A stretch of DNA of 64,000 bases from JAGXLC01 sp964585385. Lineage in GTDB: Bacteria > Bacteroidota > Bacteroidia > Bacteroidales > UBA12077. The notes beneath the pieces are model-generated. The model did no database searches. It had not been told where the DNA came from and saw only the letters and a list, made by a program, of their open reading frames with translations. Numbering within the stretch: position 1 is the first letter of the stretch; each line of letters starts with the position of its first letter. The translations under genes were made by a program, and so were the position numbers. The DNA is taken from NCBI GenBank assembly GCA_964585385.1, contig CAZPDP010000003.1:88093-152092 (forward strand), in the 5' to 3' direction. This document shows, in pieces, positions 24,508 through 34,190 of this stretch.

Positions 24508-25749
24508 TTATCGGTTAAAGTCCTTCATTGTATTTTGAATCGATGTTTTTTTTCCGTTTTTATAGGCTACTACGAACGCACCTGGTGTGCAAATTATATC
24601 CCTTAATCCGGAGGCATCTGCATAATTCCTGAAATTGCCGACGCTGTATTTATACCATTGTTCTTCAGAGGATTCATAAACAATACGATCGCCACAGTAT
24701 ATTTGGGACAATTTTGTTGGTGAAAGCTTATTTCTGCTTGCTGCAATCTGTACTTTGAAAATCAAAGCAGGGTTTTTAGGTAGTGTGTTTGTGATATTAA
24801 TTTTTGGACATTGTTTATATTGATTTTTTATCCTGTAGGCGTTGAGCCTTTGGTTTCCTTTATAGGCAACTTCAAATGCGCCTTCAACATCTATTGATTT
24901 TTTTAACCTTGTGGCATGTTCATAGGCTTGACATAATCCGATGGAATATCTGTGCCAACCGTCCCCGTAGTTCTTTACAATACGCTTGTTGCCGGCATAG
25001 ATTTGCTGAAGTTTTTTTTCATCCAGCGGAACTCTGCTTGCTGCAATCTGAACACGAAAAATGACCTCATCTGGCTTTTCGTTTTTTTCTTGAATTCCGG
25101 GAGCGACTGTTTCAGTCTTTTTTTGTTTCTCTTCTGCCGATTCTTCAATCTCCGTTTCAGTTTCAGGTGTTTTCTGTTTGGTTTCTTCGTAGCGGAATTC
25201 TTCAATAATTTGTTCTCTCAACGCTATCTCTTCTTTATAATCTTCAAAATCCATAAGGTATTTAATGTACCTGAATGGAATGGTATCATTTTCCTTTGCA
25301 TTGTTGAGTTCATGATAGAATTTGTAATTGCTGTACTTTTCTTTTAATTGCCTGTTGATTGCACTTAGGTGAGCCCGGGAGATTACCACAGAATCTTCTT
25401 TGGGATTTGAGCTTCTTGAGAAAAGGGAGTCTGCCACTTTATTGAGTTTAGAGTCCGGGAAGTAGTCCAGCAATTGCATAAAAAAGTCAAAAGTTAGAGT
25501 ATCACCAACATTGATAGATTTGAGAGGTTCGTACGCTGGAGTCTCCTTTTTAGAGGAGGTTAATTCTTTATTGAGCTGTGTGTAAATTATTTCTGAAATA
25601 ATAATTTTTCTCACAGTATCTTTTTTCGTTTTCTCACTGGCAGAAGAATTATAATTGACAGAGAAGGCTTCATTTCCTGGTAGTTGAAGAGACAGGAAAA
25701 ACAAGGTGAGGAGAAAAAACAGACAGCCTGCCTTGAACAACGAATTCAT
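24508..25749 (-). CDS. Secreted protein with two tandem SPOR domains
   Basis: A 413-residue protein with an N-terminal hydrophobic segment (about 6-24) that acts as signal peptide or membrane anchor. A helical middle (about 50-190) and a charged Glu/Lys-rich linker (about 195-230; TPETETEIEESAEEKQKKTE) precede two SPOR-type domains: VIFRVQIAASRVPLDEKKLQ ... GAFEVAYKG, and IFKVQIAASRNKLSPTKLS ... GAFVVAYKNG. SPOR domains bind denuded glycan strands of septal peptidoglycan, so a role in division or wall remodelling is likely. No catalytic domain. Single gene; no clear promoter found. Confidence 0.82.
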   Translation of the reverse strand: MNSLFKAGCLFFLLTLFFLSLQLPGNEAFSVNYNSSASEKTKKDTVRKIIISEIIYTQLNKELTSSKKETPAYEPLKSINVGDTLTFDFFMQLLDYFPDSKLNKVADSLFSRSSNPKEDSVVISRAHLSAINRQLKEKYSNYKFYHELNNAKENDTIPFRYIKYLMDFEDYKEEIALREQIIEEFRYEETKQKTPETETEIEESAEEKQKKTETVAPGIQEKNEKPDEVIFRVQIAASRVPLDEKKLQQIYAGNKRIVKNYGDGWHRYSIGLCQAYEHATRLKKSIDVEGAFEVAYKGNQRLNAYRIKNQYKQCPKINITNTLPKNPALIFKVQIAASRNKLSPTKLSQIYCGDRIVYESSEEQWYKYSVGNFRNYADASGLRDIICTPGAFVVAYKNGKKTSIQNTMKDFNR

Positions 25750-25864
25750 ACAATTGAGTTTAATACGCTATAAATATCTCAAAATATAAAATATAATAAC
25801 ATGAGACAAATAAATTCTTTCAGTTCATTTGTTATACGATATTTTGACAAGGTAATTATTCGGT

Positions 25865-27094
25865 TCAGAAAAATATCTTTTCAATTATTATATCGGTCGC
25901 CCCTGCATTTTTCTTTATATACTTTTCTGCTGAAGCCCCTGCATTTTTGAGGGTTTTCTTATTATTCAGCAGATTTTTCAGGGTGTTTTTCAACGAGGGG
26001 TAATCCTGGATGGTAAACCCTCCACCCATATCTATCAATCCTTTAGCTTCTTTAAACTTATCATGATTGGGGCCAAATATCACAGGTATACCCCATGTGG
26101 CTGCTTCCAGGAGATTATGTATTCCTTTTCCAAAGCCACCGCCGATATAGGCAATGTCTCCGTATCGATACAGTGAAGCAAGCAATCCAATACTATCGAT
26201 GATGAGAATATCGGTTCCGGCTATGTTGTTTTCATTTGCTTGCGAATACTTCAGGGTTTTAAAGTCGGCGAGCTCTTCCTGAATTCTTTGAATATTCGAA
26301 GGGTGAACTTCATGAGGCGCTACCACCATCTTAAAAGGTATATTGCTTTCCCTGTAATACCTGAAAAGCAGTTCTTCATCCTTTTTCCATGAGCTTCCGG
26401 CAATGAACAGGAATTCATTTCCCCTTAATTGCTCAACCAATGGCAATTCCTTTGCATTTTTCACGATGTCTATAACTCTGTCAAGACGGGTATCACCTGA
26501 TAAAGTAATGTTTTTATATCCGTAATATTCCAATAATTTGAACGAATTGTAGTCCTGGATAAAAAAATGGTCAAACCAATCCAGCATTTTTCTGAAACTT
26601 TTGCCATACCATTTAAAGAAATACTGGTCTTTACGGAACATGCCGGAGACCATATAAGTTTCCACCTTTTTCCTGTGTAGTTCTCTCATGAAGAAATACC
26701 AGAATTCGTATTTTACAAAAAATGCTTTTTCAGGTTTGGCTTTTTCCAGAAATTTCCTTGCATTGCGAGGAGTATCAAATGGGAAGTAGGTTACAAAATC
26801 TGCGTAATCATAGTTTTTTCGAATCTCGTAACCGGAGGGGGAGAAAAAAGTCAGCAATATTTTATAGTGTGGTGTGTTTTTTTTAATCTCCTGGATAATG
26901 GGTCTTCCCTGTTCAAACTCACCCAATGAAGCGCAATGAAACCAAATGACCTTATCCTTTGCATCGATCCTGTCCAGGACTTTCCAGGTTTCTTTGTTTC
27001 CCTTAGCGAGTTTGCGTGCTTTTGCATTGAAAAGGCTTCCAAGGCGCACAAGCCATGCAAATATGATTATCCCGGTATGATATAAAACGGTCAT
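25865..27094 (-). CDS. waaA: 3-deoxy-D-manno-octulosonic acid transferase
   Basis: Transfers Kdo from CMP-Kdo to lipid A precursor at the inner face of the cytoplasmic membrane. N-terminal membrane anchor MTVLYHTGIIIFAWLVRLGS, then the Kdo-transferase signature WFHCASLGEFEQGRPI, TFFSPSGYEIRK, and the C-terminal GGGFGKGIHNLLEAATWGIP and FGPNHDKFKEA. About 409 residues, normal length. ATG 27094 is preferred over 27121, since the family starts with the anchor and a -7 box at 27108-27115 lies between the two. Its presence confirms a Gram-negative with Kdo-containing LPS. Confidence 0.95.
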   Translation of the reverse strand: MTVLYHTGIIIFAWLVRLGSLFNAKARKLAKGNKETWKVLDRIDAKDKVIWFHCASLGEFEQGRPIIQEIKKNTPHYKILLTFFSPSGYEIRKNYDYADFVTYFPFDTPRNARKFLEKAKPEKAFFVKYEFWYFFMRELHRKKVETYMVSGMFRKDQYFFKWYGKSFRKMLDWFDHFFIQDYNSFKLLEYYGYKNITLSGDTRLDRVIDIVKNAKELPLVEQLRGNEFLFIAGSSWKKDEELLFRYYRESNIPFKMVVAPHEVHPSNIQRIQEELADFKTLKYSQANENNIAGTDILIIDSIGLLASLYRYGDIAYIGGGFGKGIHNLLEAATWGIPVIFGPNHDKFKEAKGLIDMGGGFTIQDYPSLKNTLKNLLNNKKTLKNAGASAEKYIKKNAGATDIIIEKIFF

Positions 27095-27107
27095 GCAACT
27101 TTTTCTG

Positions 27108-27115
27108 CAAAAGTA
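27108..27115 (-). promoter_or_regulatory. -7 promoter element for waaA
   Basis: CAAAAGTA on the plus strand reads TACTTTTG on the minus strand, matching TAnnTTTG. It lies 13 bp before ATG 27094, implying a very short leader, and supports that start over 27121. Confidence 0.45.
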
Positions 27116-27121
27116 AAACAA

Positions 27122-27525
27122 ATCATTTCATTTTATTTCCCGGATAAGCAATTATCTTATAATGACTTTTTGGATTTGATTGGTCAATGAAGTTTTTTTA
27201 ACAGGATTATTTAGCCCGAATAATTAACTTCGTTGAGGGCTTCGCCGTTCAGGAATTATTCCTGTCTCCGAAAACTTTCCCTGCATACCTTTCTTGATAT
27301 AATATGCCCAGTTGATTGATTTATAATCCGTTATATCTGTGTTTAAGTTTTGCCGGGAATCTAAATTACGGCTATAAGGTGGATAAAATTTCATTTTTTT
27401 TTGATAGTTTGAAATATTTTATATTTTTAACAATTCAAATAAGCGATTTCTTGGTACCCTATAACCCTAAAATTTCCCTTAGGCCTTCAGTAAAAACCTG
27501 GAGGTCTTTTTTATTCTGGCAGAAT
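27122..27525. other. Non-coding stretch of about 400 bp
   Basis: Lies between waaA and plsC, both on the minus strand. Contains a small palindrome AGGAATTATTCCT near 27251 but no open frame supported by codon pattern, no T-tailed hairpin and no repeat shared elsewhere in the window. Confidence 0.55.
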
Positions 27526-28239
27526 TTAGTTTTGCAGGGGCTTCTGAATAATATTCTCCAGCTTTTTTGCCAATTTTCTGAAATCCTCTGAATCAATGTT
27601 TTCTGTTTTGATGGGAGGGTGGATAGTTACTCTAATCTTCCCGGGCTTTAAAAGCGACCTTTCTTCCAGCAAACGATAGGATCCATCAATCGTTACAGGG
27701 ACAATATAAATGTTTTTAGAGGGGAGCAAACTGATACCACCTGTTTTAAAATTTCGCATCTTTTGGCTTTTGCTCCGTGTTCCCTCAGGAAATATAACCA
27801 GGGGTTTGTTTTTCTCGATTTTGTCGATTCGTTGTTTCATTTTATCTATGGAATCTGATGGCTTCCTCCTGTCAATGATTACACATCCTAATGCGTGCAT
27901 CCAGATGTTAATAACCGGGATATTGTTTAGCTCCTTTTTGGCAGCAAAACCAATTTGCCTGGGCAGGGCATCAACTAGTACAGGTATGTCAAGATAGCTC
28001 TGGTGGTTGCTGATGAAACAGATTTTTTTTGATGCAGGAATGTTTTTAATCCCTTCCACAGATGTCTTTATTCCTCCTGCCTTAAACATCAATTTTACTC
28101 CATATTTCGCATAATGTTTTATAAAGAAGGAAGCCGCTTTCCATGAGAACAATTTTAAGATATGGAAAACCGGCAGAAAAGCTACCGAAACAAGCATGAT
28201 GATCCAAAAGAATATTGCCAGGAGGATGGTGCGGAACAT
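27526..28239 (-). CDS. plsC: 1-acyl-sn-glycerol-3-phosphate acyltransferase
   Basis: Acylates lysophosphatidic acid to phosphatidic acid at the inner membrane. 237 residues with an N-terminal membrane segment (about 5-28), acyltransferase block I NHQSYLD (HX4D type), block II IGFAAKKELNNIPVI, block III FPEGTRSKS and block IV IVPVTIDGSY. Usual length for the family. No recognised operon partner; waaA lies 400 bp downstream on the same strand and the ABC transporter genes start divergently. Confidence 0.92.
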   Translation of the reverse strand: MFRTILLAIFFWIIMLVSVAFLPVFHILKLFSWKAASFFIKHYAKYGVKLMFKAGGIKTSVEGIKNIPASKKICFISNHQSYLDIPVLVDALPRQIGFAAKKELNNIPVINIWMHALGCVIIDRRKPSDSIDKMKQRIDKIEKNKPLVIFPEGTRSKSQKMRNFKTGGISLLPSKNIYIVPVTIDGSYRLLEERSLLKPGKIRVTIHPPIKTENIDSEDFRKLAKKLENIIQKPLQN

Positions 28240-28346
28240 GGATTATTATTTTTAATGAATTCGTAATAAATTTGAAAAGATGAGAACATATCTCATGCTT
28301 CATTGTCGTAAAATTAAAACAAATTGTGCACAACCACTAGGATATT

Positions 28347-28982
28347 ATGATTCATATTGATAATCTTACCATTGGTTTTGATGATATAGCAATAATCGAA
28401 AATTTTAATGCTTCCATAAAAAAGGGGGAACATGTGGTTTTTACAGGTGGTTCAGGTATTGGAAAAACAACACTTCTCAATACCCTGCTTGGGTTTGTTC
28501 CTTTTGAGAAAGGGAATATCTCGATGCTAGGAATGCCTTTAAATAAAGAAAACATTCATGCCATAAGAAAAGAGTTGGCCTATATACCGCAGGAAGTAAC
28601 ACCTCCCTATGAAATCATCCGGGATATTTTCTTTGAACCCTTTACTTTTAAAAGAAACAGAACGATACGCCCTACTGAAAGCGAAACACAGGATTTGCTC
28701 CATCAATTAGGATTACCCAATACCATTCTCGGGAAAACGATAAACGAGGTATCCGGCGGACAAAAACAACGCATTATGCTTGCTTCCGCATTTCTACTAA
28801 AGAAAACCATCCTCATTCTGGACGAACCCACTACCGGACTGGATGAAAATAATATTGAGCGGGTGACTGAATGGCTGAAACAACAAAAAGGACTTACAAT
28901 CCTGTCCACTTCTCATCATCGTAAATGGATTGCTCACGCTGACAAATCATACAATCTTGAAGATTATGGAAAAAACGCTTGA
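28347..28982 (+). CDS. ABC transporter ATP-binding protein (FetA/YbbL-like)
   Basis: 211-residue ATPase with Walker A GGSGIGKTT, Q-loop YIPQE, signature VSGGQKQRI, Walker B ILILDEPTTG and the H-loop Thr-Ser-His region ILSTSHH. Length and pairing with the UPF0014-type permease, whose ATG lies inside this gene (17-bp overlap), point to the FetAB family, described in E. coli as an iron exporter. The substrate here is an inference from that homology. Confidence 0.88.
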   Translation: MIHIDNLTIGFDDIAIIENFNASIKKGEHVVFTGGSGIGKTTLLNTLLGFVPFEKGNISMLGMPLNKENIHAIRKELAYIPQEVTPPYEIIRDIFFEPFTFKRNRTIRPTESETQDLLHQLGLPNTILGKTINEVSGGQKQRIMLASAFLLKKTILILDEPTTGLDENNIERVTEWLKQQKGLTILSTSHHRKWIAHADKSYNLEDYGKNA

Positions 28983-29754
28983 CATTAGTTATTTTAATCT
29001 GTTCCTGGGTTACCTGCTTATCATTATTCCGGTAGTCATATTCTATATTTACCGAACGGGGCTGGTAAAAGACAGTCTTATCTCCATTTTAAGAATGACT
29101 ATACAGCTTTTCCTTGTCGGACTGTATCTCGAAGTGCTTTTCGAATACAACAATGCATGGATCAATTCTGCGTGGTGGATTATTATGATAGTCGTTGCCT
29201 CGTTTACCATTGTAAGAAGGGCGTCTTTAAAAAGAAAATTCTTTCTCATCCCTTTACTGCTTTCACTTACCATAAGCTTAATTCTTATTGATGTGTATTT
29301 TCTTGGTCTGATCATTCGTTTGGATTATCTTTTCGAATCAAGGTATTTTATTCCCATCAGCGGCATACTGCTTGGAAACTGCTTAAAAACGAATGTTTTG
29401 GGGCTGAGTACTTTTTATCAGAAGTTGAATAGAGAGAAGAACCTTCACCGGTATTACCTGGCTAACGGTGCTACCATGAATGAGTCTTTGCGGCCATTCA
29501 TGAAAGAGGCGCTTAGGACTGCCTTCAATCCCCTCATAGCTAGCATAACGGTTATCGGCCTGATCTCTTTACCCGGTATGATGACCGGTCAGATTTTAGG
29601 AGGTTCCAGTCCGAATGTGGCCATTAAATACCAGATTATGCTTATGCTTACAATTTTTGTTTCCACGGTTTTAACGGTGTACTTAACCATTATTATTTCT
29701 AACCGCTTTGTATTTGATGAATATGGAAATCTGAAAAAAGGCGTGCTGAAGTGA
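28966..29754 (+). CDS. ABC transporter permease, UPF0014 (FetB/YbbM-like)
   Basis: 262-residue membrane protein with about seven helices: LFLGYLLIIIPVVIFYIY, ILRMTIQLFLVGLYLEVLF, WWIIMIVVASFTIV, FLIPLLLSLTISLILIDVYF, and the family block YFIPISGILLGNC, then PLIASITVIGLISLPGMMTG. These are UPF0014 signatures. The start is ATG 28966 (MEKTLDISYFN), overlapping the ATPase gene by 17 bp, a translational-coupling arrangement; the longer reading from 28930 lies in the coding part of that gene. Probable role: metal export with the preceding ATPase. Confidence 0.9.
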   Translation: MEKTLDISYFNLFLGYLLIIIPVVIFYIYRTGLVKDSLISILRMTIQLFLVGLYLEVLFEYNNAWINSAWWIIMIVVASFTIVRRASLKRKFFLIPLLLSLTISLILIDVYFLGLIIRLDYLFESRYFIPISGILLGNCLKTNVLGLSTFYQKLNREKNLHRYYLANGATMNESLRPFMKEALRTAFNPLIASITVIGLISLPGMMTGQILGGSSPNVAIKYQIMLMLTIFVSTVLTVYLTIIISNRFVFDEYGNLKKGVLK

Positions 29755-29789
29755 TATCAGGTCAAATCATTCCATTCAGCACCTTTTAA

Positions 29790-29856
29790 AACCACAGAGG
29801 CAAGAAGAGAATACACAGAGAACCATAGAGTCGCTTCTCCCCAATTCTCTGCGGTT
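29790..29856. repeat. AACCACAGAG-type imperfect inverted repeat, copy 1
   Basis: AACCACAGAG (29790-29799) faces CTCTGCGGTT (29847-29856), with internal CACAGAGAACCATAGAG. A second copy occurs at 34519-34604. The rest of the gap 29755-30086 has the lysS promoter and nothing else I can name. Confidence 0.55.
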
Positions 29857-30026
29857 TCAAAACTTTGAACCCGGGGATACGTTTGAACCACCAGCCCCGC
29901 TCTATCGACAGGGAAAGCTTATTCATCCCTGACGGGAGGTTGGATGAGAGTAAAAGAAACAATCTTTAAAATACAGAACTACCCTAAAGATTTAACTCAC
30001 TATCCATAAAATTAATATCGTTTTAA

Positions 30027-30059
30027 TTGGTCTTAAGCCACCTAAAAATTCTATCTTTG
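30027..30059 (+). promoter_or_regulatory. Promoter of the lysS-gpsA-pgi operon
   Basis: TTG (30027-30029) as -33 element and TATCTTTG (30052-30059) as -7 element are 22 bp apart, close to the Bacteroidota consensus TTTG-N19-21-TAnnTTTG. Transcription would begin near 30066. This rules out translation from the ATG-like start at 30027 and supports ATG 30087. Confidence 0.7.
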
Positions 30060-30086
30060 CAAAAATTTATAAAAAACCGAAGAATT

Positions 30087-31805
30087 ATGCTGATGGAATT
30101 GAGTGAACAAGAGATACAAAGACGTAAATCACTGGAAGAACTCAGAAAATTAGATATTGATCCTTACCCGGCTGAAGGATACAAAATAAATACAACCACA
30201 ACCGAAATATTAGAAAATTATGATCCGGAAAAGGAGAACTACCAGTCGGTTAGCCTGGCCGGCAGGATCATGAACCGGCGGATAATGGGTAACGCCTCTT
30301 TTGCAGAGGTTCAGGATGAAGCCGGAAGCATTCAGATATATGTTAAACGGGATATTGTTTGCCCAGAAGAAGATAAAACAATGTACAACCAGGTATTTAA
30401 AAAACACCTGGACATTGGTGATATCATCGGTGTGGAAGGAAGCGTCTTCAAAACAAAAATGGGCGAGATCTCCATTAAAGTGAATAGCTTTAAGGTTTTG
30501 AGCAAATCTATCCGGCCGCTGCCTGTTGTAAAAGAAAAAGACGGCCTGGTTTACGATGCCTTTAGGGACGCCGAACAGCGATACCGCCAAAGACACCTGG
30601 ACCTTATCCTGAACAAAGAAAGCCGGGAACGATTTGTAAAGCGTACCCGCCTGGTTAATTCCATGCGACAATATTTAAACGATCAGGGTTACCTGGAAGT
30701 GGAAACACCCATATTGCAGCCGATATATGGTGGAGCGGCAGCCCGGCCGTTTAAAACACACCACAACAAGCTCGACCAAACATTATACCTGAGAATTGCC
30801 AATGAGCTATACCTGAAGAGACTGATTGTAGGTGGGTTTGAAGGCGTATTCGAATTTGCCAAAGACTTCCGGAACGAAGGCATGGACCGGTTCCATAACC
30901 CGGAATTTACCCAGATGGAACTGTATGTTGCCTACAAAGACTACAACTGGATGATGGACACCGTCGAAGAGATGATTGAAAAAATCACACTGGATATGCA
31001 CGGTACAACTAAAATCCAGGTGGGTGAAAACATGGTTGACTTCAAGCGACCCTGGAAGCGGTACACCATGTTTGAAGCTATCCGTGAATACACCGGTATG
31101 GATATCTCCGATATGGATGAAAAAGAACTTCTCGAAACAGCGAAAAAACTTGAAGTTGAGGTGGATGAAACTATGGGCAAAGGAAAGCTGATTGACGAGA
31201 TTTTTGGGGAAACCTGCGAGCCCAAACTCATTCAGCCTACATTTATTACCGATTATCCCATTGAGATGTCACCGCTGGCCAAAAAACACCGCTCAAAAGA
31301 AGGGCTCGTTGAAAGGTTTGAAGCAATTGTCAACGGGAAAGAAATTTGTAACGCTTATTCTGAGCTAAACGACCCGATTGACCAGCGTGAGCGTTTTGAA
31401 CAGCAACTTATGCTCGGTAAACGGGGAGATGAAGAAGCTATGATGATGGACGAGGATTTTTTGAAGTCTATTGAATATGGCATGCCACCCACAGCAGGGC
31501 TTGGAATAGGGATCGACCGGCTGACGATGATTATGACCAATTCCCATTCCATACAGGATGTGCTTTTCTTCCCGCAAATGCGACCGGAGCAAAAAAGCCA
31601 GAGCGACCCGGCTGAGAAGTTCAAGGAACTGGGTATTCCCGAAGACTGGATTCCGGTAATTAAGAAGTCCGGATATGTGACAGTCGACAAACTGAAAGAA
31701 ACAAAACCCGGTAAACTCCACAATCAAATTTGCGGAATCAATAAAAAGCATAAACTCGGACTTACAAATCCATCACTCGAAGAAGTCAAAGATTGGCTTG
31801 AATAA
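30087..31805 (+). CDS. lysS: Lysine-tRNA ligase, class II
   Basis: Charges tRNA-Lys. 572 residues from ATG 30087 (MLMELSEQEIQRRKSLEELR). N-terminal OB-fold anticodon-binding domain (about 55-170), class II core with motif 2 FRNEGMDRFHNPEFTQME and motif 3 GLGIGIDRLTM. Residues after about 500 (KFKELGIPEDWIPVIKKSGY ... KDWLE) form an additional C-terminal helical domain seen in Bacteroidota LysS. First gene of a three-gene operon with gpsA (14 bp on) and pgi (7 bp on), a gene order known in the Bacteroidia. Confidence 0.97.
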   Translation: MLMELSEQEIQRRKSLEELRKLDIDPYPAEGYKINTTTTEILENYDPEKENYQSVSLAGRIMNRRIMGNASFAEVQDEAGSIQIYVKRDIVCPEEDKTMYNQVFKKHLDIGDIIGVEGSVFKTKMGEISIKVNSFKVLSKSIRPLPVVKEKDGLVYDAFRDAEQRYRQRHLDLILNKESRERFVKRTRLVNSMRQYLNDQGYLEVETPILQPIYGGAAARPFKTHHNKLDQTLYLRIANELYLKRLIVGGFEGVFEFAKDFRNEGMDRFHNPEFTQMELYVAYKDYNWMMDTVEEMIEKITLDMHGTTKIQVGENMVDFKRPWKRYTMFEAIREYTGMDISDMDEKELLETAKKLEVEVDETMGKGKLIDEIFGETCEPKLIQPTFITDYPIEMSPLAKKHRSKEGLVERFEAIVNGKEICNAYSELNDPIDQRERFEQQLMLGKRGDEEAMMMDEDFLKSIEYGMPPTAGLGIGIDRLTMIMTNSHSIQDVLFFPQMRPEQKSQSDPAEKFKELGIPEDWIPVIKKSGYVTVDKLKETKPGKLHNQICGINKKHKLGLTNPSLEEVKDWLE

Positions 31806-31819
31806 AACAGACCTACTCA

Positions 31820-32815
31820 ATGCCTGAAAATACAAAAATAGGAGTACTAGGTGGAGGTAGCTGGGCGACAGCGCTTGTAAAAATCCTCCAGGAAAACCTG
31901 GATACAGTAAACTGGTATTTGCGCGACGAAACTAACATAGACCATCTGAAGAATTACGGACACAATAAGAATTACCTCAGCTCCATTACCATCAACAACA
32001 ATGTTGTTCAGTATTACAATGACATTAATGCATTAGTCAGAGATTCAGATATTCTGCTTTTTGTCATTCCGGCTGCTTTTCTCAAAGGCGCACTGGAAAA
32101 TCTCAAAGAAGATATTTCCGGTAAAATTGTCATTTCTGCCATAAAGGGTATTATCCCCGATGAAAATCTTATTATTGGAGAATATTTTGAAAAGCAATGG
32201 GATGTATCTCTGAATAATTTTGTGGTTATCAGTGGCCCCTGCCATGCTGAAGAGGTGGCCCTGGAAAGATTGTCCTACGTGACTGTGGCCTCTCAAAACC
32301 AGGAATATTCAAAACGAATCTCAGAATTGCTGCAAACGCATTACATGAATACAAACATCTCCGATGACATTTATGGAACAGAATATGCTGCTGTTTTGAA
32401 GAACGTGTTTGCCATTGGAGCCGGAATATGTCACGGTCTTGGTTACGGGGACAATTTCCTGGCAGTATTAATTGCTAATGGAATGCAGGAAATACAAAGA
32501 TTTGTTGATGCGGTTCATCCTATTTCGAGGGACCTGAATCACTCCGTTTATCTTGGCGATCTGCTGGTAACAGCTTATTCGCAATTCAGCCGGAACAGAA
32601 CCTTCGGGAATATGATAGGGAAAGGCTACTCGGTAAAATCAGCGCAACTGGAGATGAATATGATTGCCGAGGGATTTTATGCCACAAAAAGCATTGTCGA
32701 AATCAACAAAACCTATCAGGCAGATGTTCCTATAATAAATGCTGTTTACAATATTTTGTATGAAAGAATCTCACCTGCAATTGAAATTAAGCTACTATCT
32801 AACAAATTAAAATAG
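31820..32815 (+). CDS. gpsA: Glycerol-3-phosphate dehydrogenase (NAD(P)+)
   Basis: Makes sn-glycerol 3-phosphate from dihydroxyacetone phosphate for phospholipid synthesis. NAD(P) motif LGGGSWATALVKIL at the N terminus, ISGPCHAEEVA in the middle, catalytic Lys in AAVLKNVFAIGAGICHGLGY, and FGNMIGKGYSVKSAQLEM at the C terminus. 331 residues, normal length. Middle gene of the lysS-gpsA-pgi operon. Confidence 0.95.
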   Translation: MPENTKIGVLGGGSWATALVKILQENLDTVNWYLRDETNIDHLKNYGHNKNYLSSITINNNVVQYYNDINALVRDSDILLFVIPAAFLKGALENLKEDISGKIVISAIKGIIPDENLIIGEYFEKQWDVSLNNFVVISGPCHAEEVALERLSYVTVASQNQEYSKRISELLQTHYMNTNISDDIYGTEYAAVLKNVFAIGAGICHGLGYGDNFLAVLIANGMQEIQRFVDAVHPISRDLNHSVYLGDLLVTAYSQFSRNRTFGNMIGKGYSVKSAQLEMNMIAEGFYATKSIVEINKTYQADVPIINAVYNILYERISPAIEIKLLSNKLK

Positions 32816-32822
32816 ATACGTT

Positions 32823-34190
32823 ATGCCACAAATAACAATCAATCTCGAAAACGCCACTCCGTTTATTGATAAGGACTTATCAGAACATTACGCTGACCTC
32901 TCTAAAAACATTCTGAAAAAAATGGAAGAGCACAGTGAAAAGCCGGATGAATTTCTTGGCTGGCTGAACCTTCCGGAAAGAATTGACAACGAAAGCCTCT
33001 ATCGTATAGAAGAAACTGCCCGTAAATTCAGGGAATCCTATGATACGATTGTAGTGATAGGTATCGGAGGCTCTTATTTGGGTGCTAAAGCTGTCATTCA
33101 TGCTCTTTCACCGATTTTCAAACCTTCTAAACATAATAACCCGGAAATTTTATTTGCCGGCCATAACCTGGATGAAGATTACCACTACGAATTGCTTGAA
33201 GAACTTGAAGACAGGGATTACGGTATTGTAGTCATTTCAAAATCCGGAACAACTACTGAGCCGGGAATTGCATTCAGGATCCTGAAACAGCACCTGGAAA
33301 GGAAATCAGGCAAGGAAGAAGCTTCCAAACGAATTATTGCCATTACGGATGCTAAAAAAGGCGCCCTGAGAAAACTGGCTACGGAAGAAAATCTTACCAC
33401 TTTTGTTATTCCCGATAATATTGGGGGCAGATATTCTGTTATGACACCTGTCGGCTTGTTACCCATAGCCCTTGCGGGCCATAATATCCGCGATATAATT
33501 GAAGGAGCGGAAAATATGCGCCGGGCCACAACTTCGAGTACACCGTTTGAGGAAAACCCGGCTGCTCAATATGCTGCTATCCGTAATGAGCTTTATAATA
33601 AGGGTAAAAACATTGAACTTTTCGGAATTTACAACACCCGTTTTCAATATATCCTGGAATGGTGGAAACAGTTGTTCGGGGAGAGCGAGGGGAAAGAAGG
33701 CAAAGGAATTTTCCCTTCAACAGTGGAGTTTACAACAGACCTGCATTCTATGGGGCAATATATCCAGGAAGGAAAGAAAATGCTTTTTGAGACCATTTTG
33801 TCGCTCTATTCAACAGACAAAACACTGACCATTCCAACCATGGAAGATGATAAGGATAATCTGAATTATCTGGCGGAAAAACGTATTCATGAAATTAACA
33901 TCATGGCCGAATCCGGAACAAGACTGGCCCATGTTGACGGAGATGTACCCAATATTATACTAGGCATTCCCAAGATTAACGAATACAACCTGGGGCAGCT
34001 GCTCTATTTCTTTGAAAAGGCCTGTGCCGTAAGCGGCAATATTTTGGAGGTGAATCCATTCAACCAGCCCGGTGTGGAAGCTTATAAGAAGAATATGTTT
34101 GCCCTGCTTCAAAAACCCGGCTACGAAACTTACAGTGAGAAGCTTTTGGAAAGAGTCAACCAAAAAGATCAGCGAGACAAGCTGTTTTAA
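32823..34190 (+). CDS. pgi: Glucose-6-phosphate isomerase
   Basis: Interconverts glucose 6-phosphate and fructose 6-phosphate. 455 residues, the short bacterial (Bacillus-type) form. Signatures: IGIGGSYLGAKAVIHAL, SKSGTTTEPGIAFRIL, GGRYSVMTPVGLLPIA, and the C-terminal NPFNQPGVEAYKKNMFALL with the catalytic Lys. The Glu of GESEGKEGKGIFPST also fits. Last gene of the lysS operon; a hairpin follows at 34228-34258. Confidence 0.97.
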   Translation: MPQITINLENATPFIDKDLSEHYADLSKNILKKMEEHSEKPDEFLGWLNLPERIDNESLYRIEETARKFRESYDTIVVIGIGGSYLGAKAVIHALSPIFKPSKHNNPEILFAGHNLDEDYHYELLEELEDRDYGIVVISKSGTTTEPGIAFRILKQHLERKSGKEEASKRIIAITDAKKGALRKLATEENLTTFVIPDNIGGRYSVMTPVGLLPIALAGHNIRDIIEGAENMRRATTSSTPFEENPAAQYAAIRNELYNKGKNIELFGIYNTRFQYILEWWKQLFGESEGKEGKGIFPSTVEFTTDLHSMGQYIQEGKKMLFETILSLYSTDKTLTIPTMEDDKDNLNYLAEKRIHEINIMAESGTRLAHVDGDVPNIILGIPKINEYNLGQLLYFFEKACAVSGNILEVNPFNQPGVEAYKKNMFALLQKPGYETYSEKLLERVNQKDQRDKLF

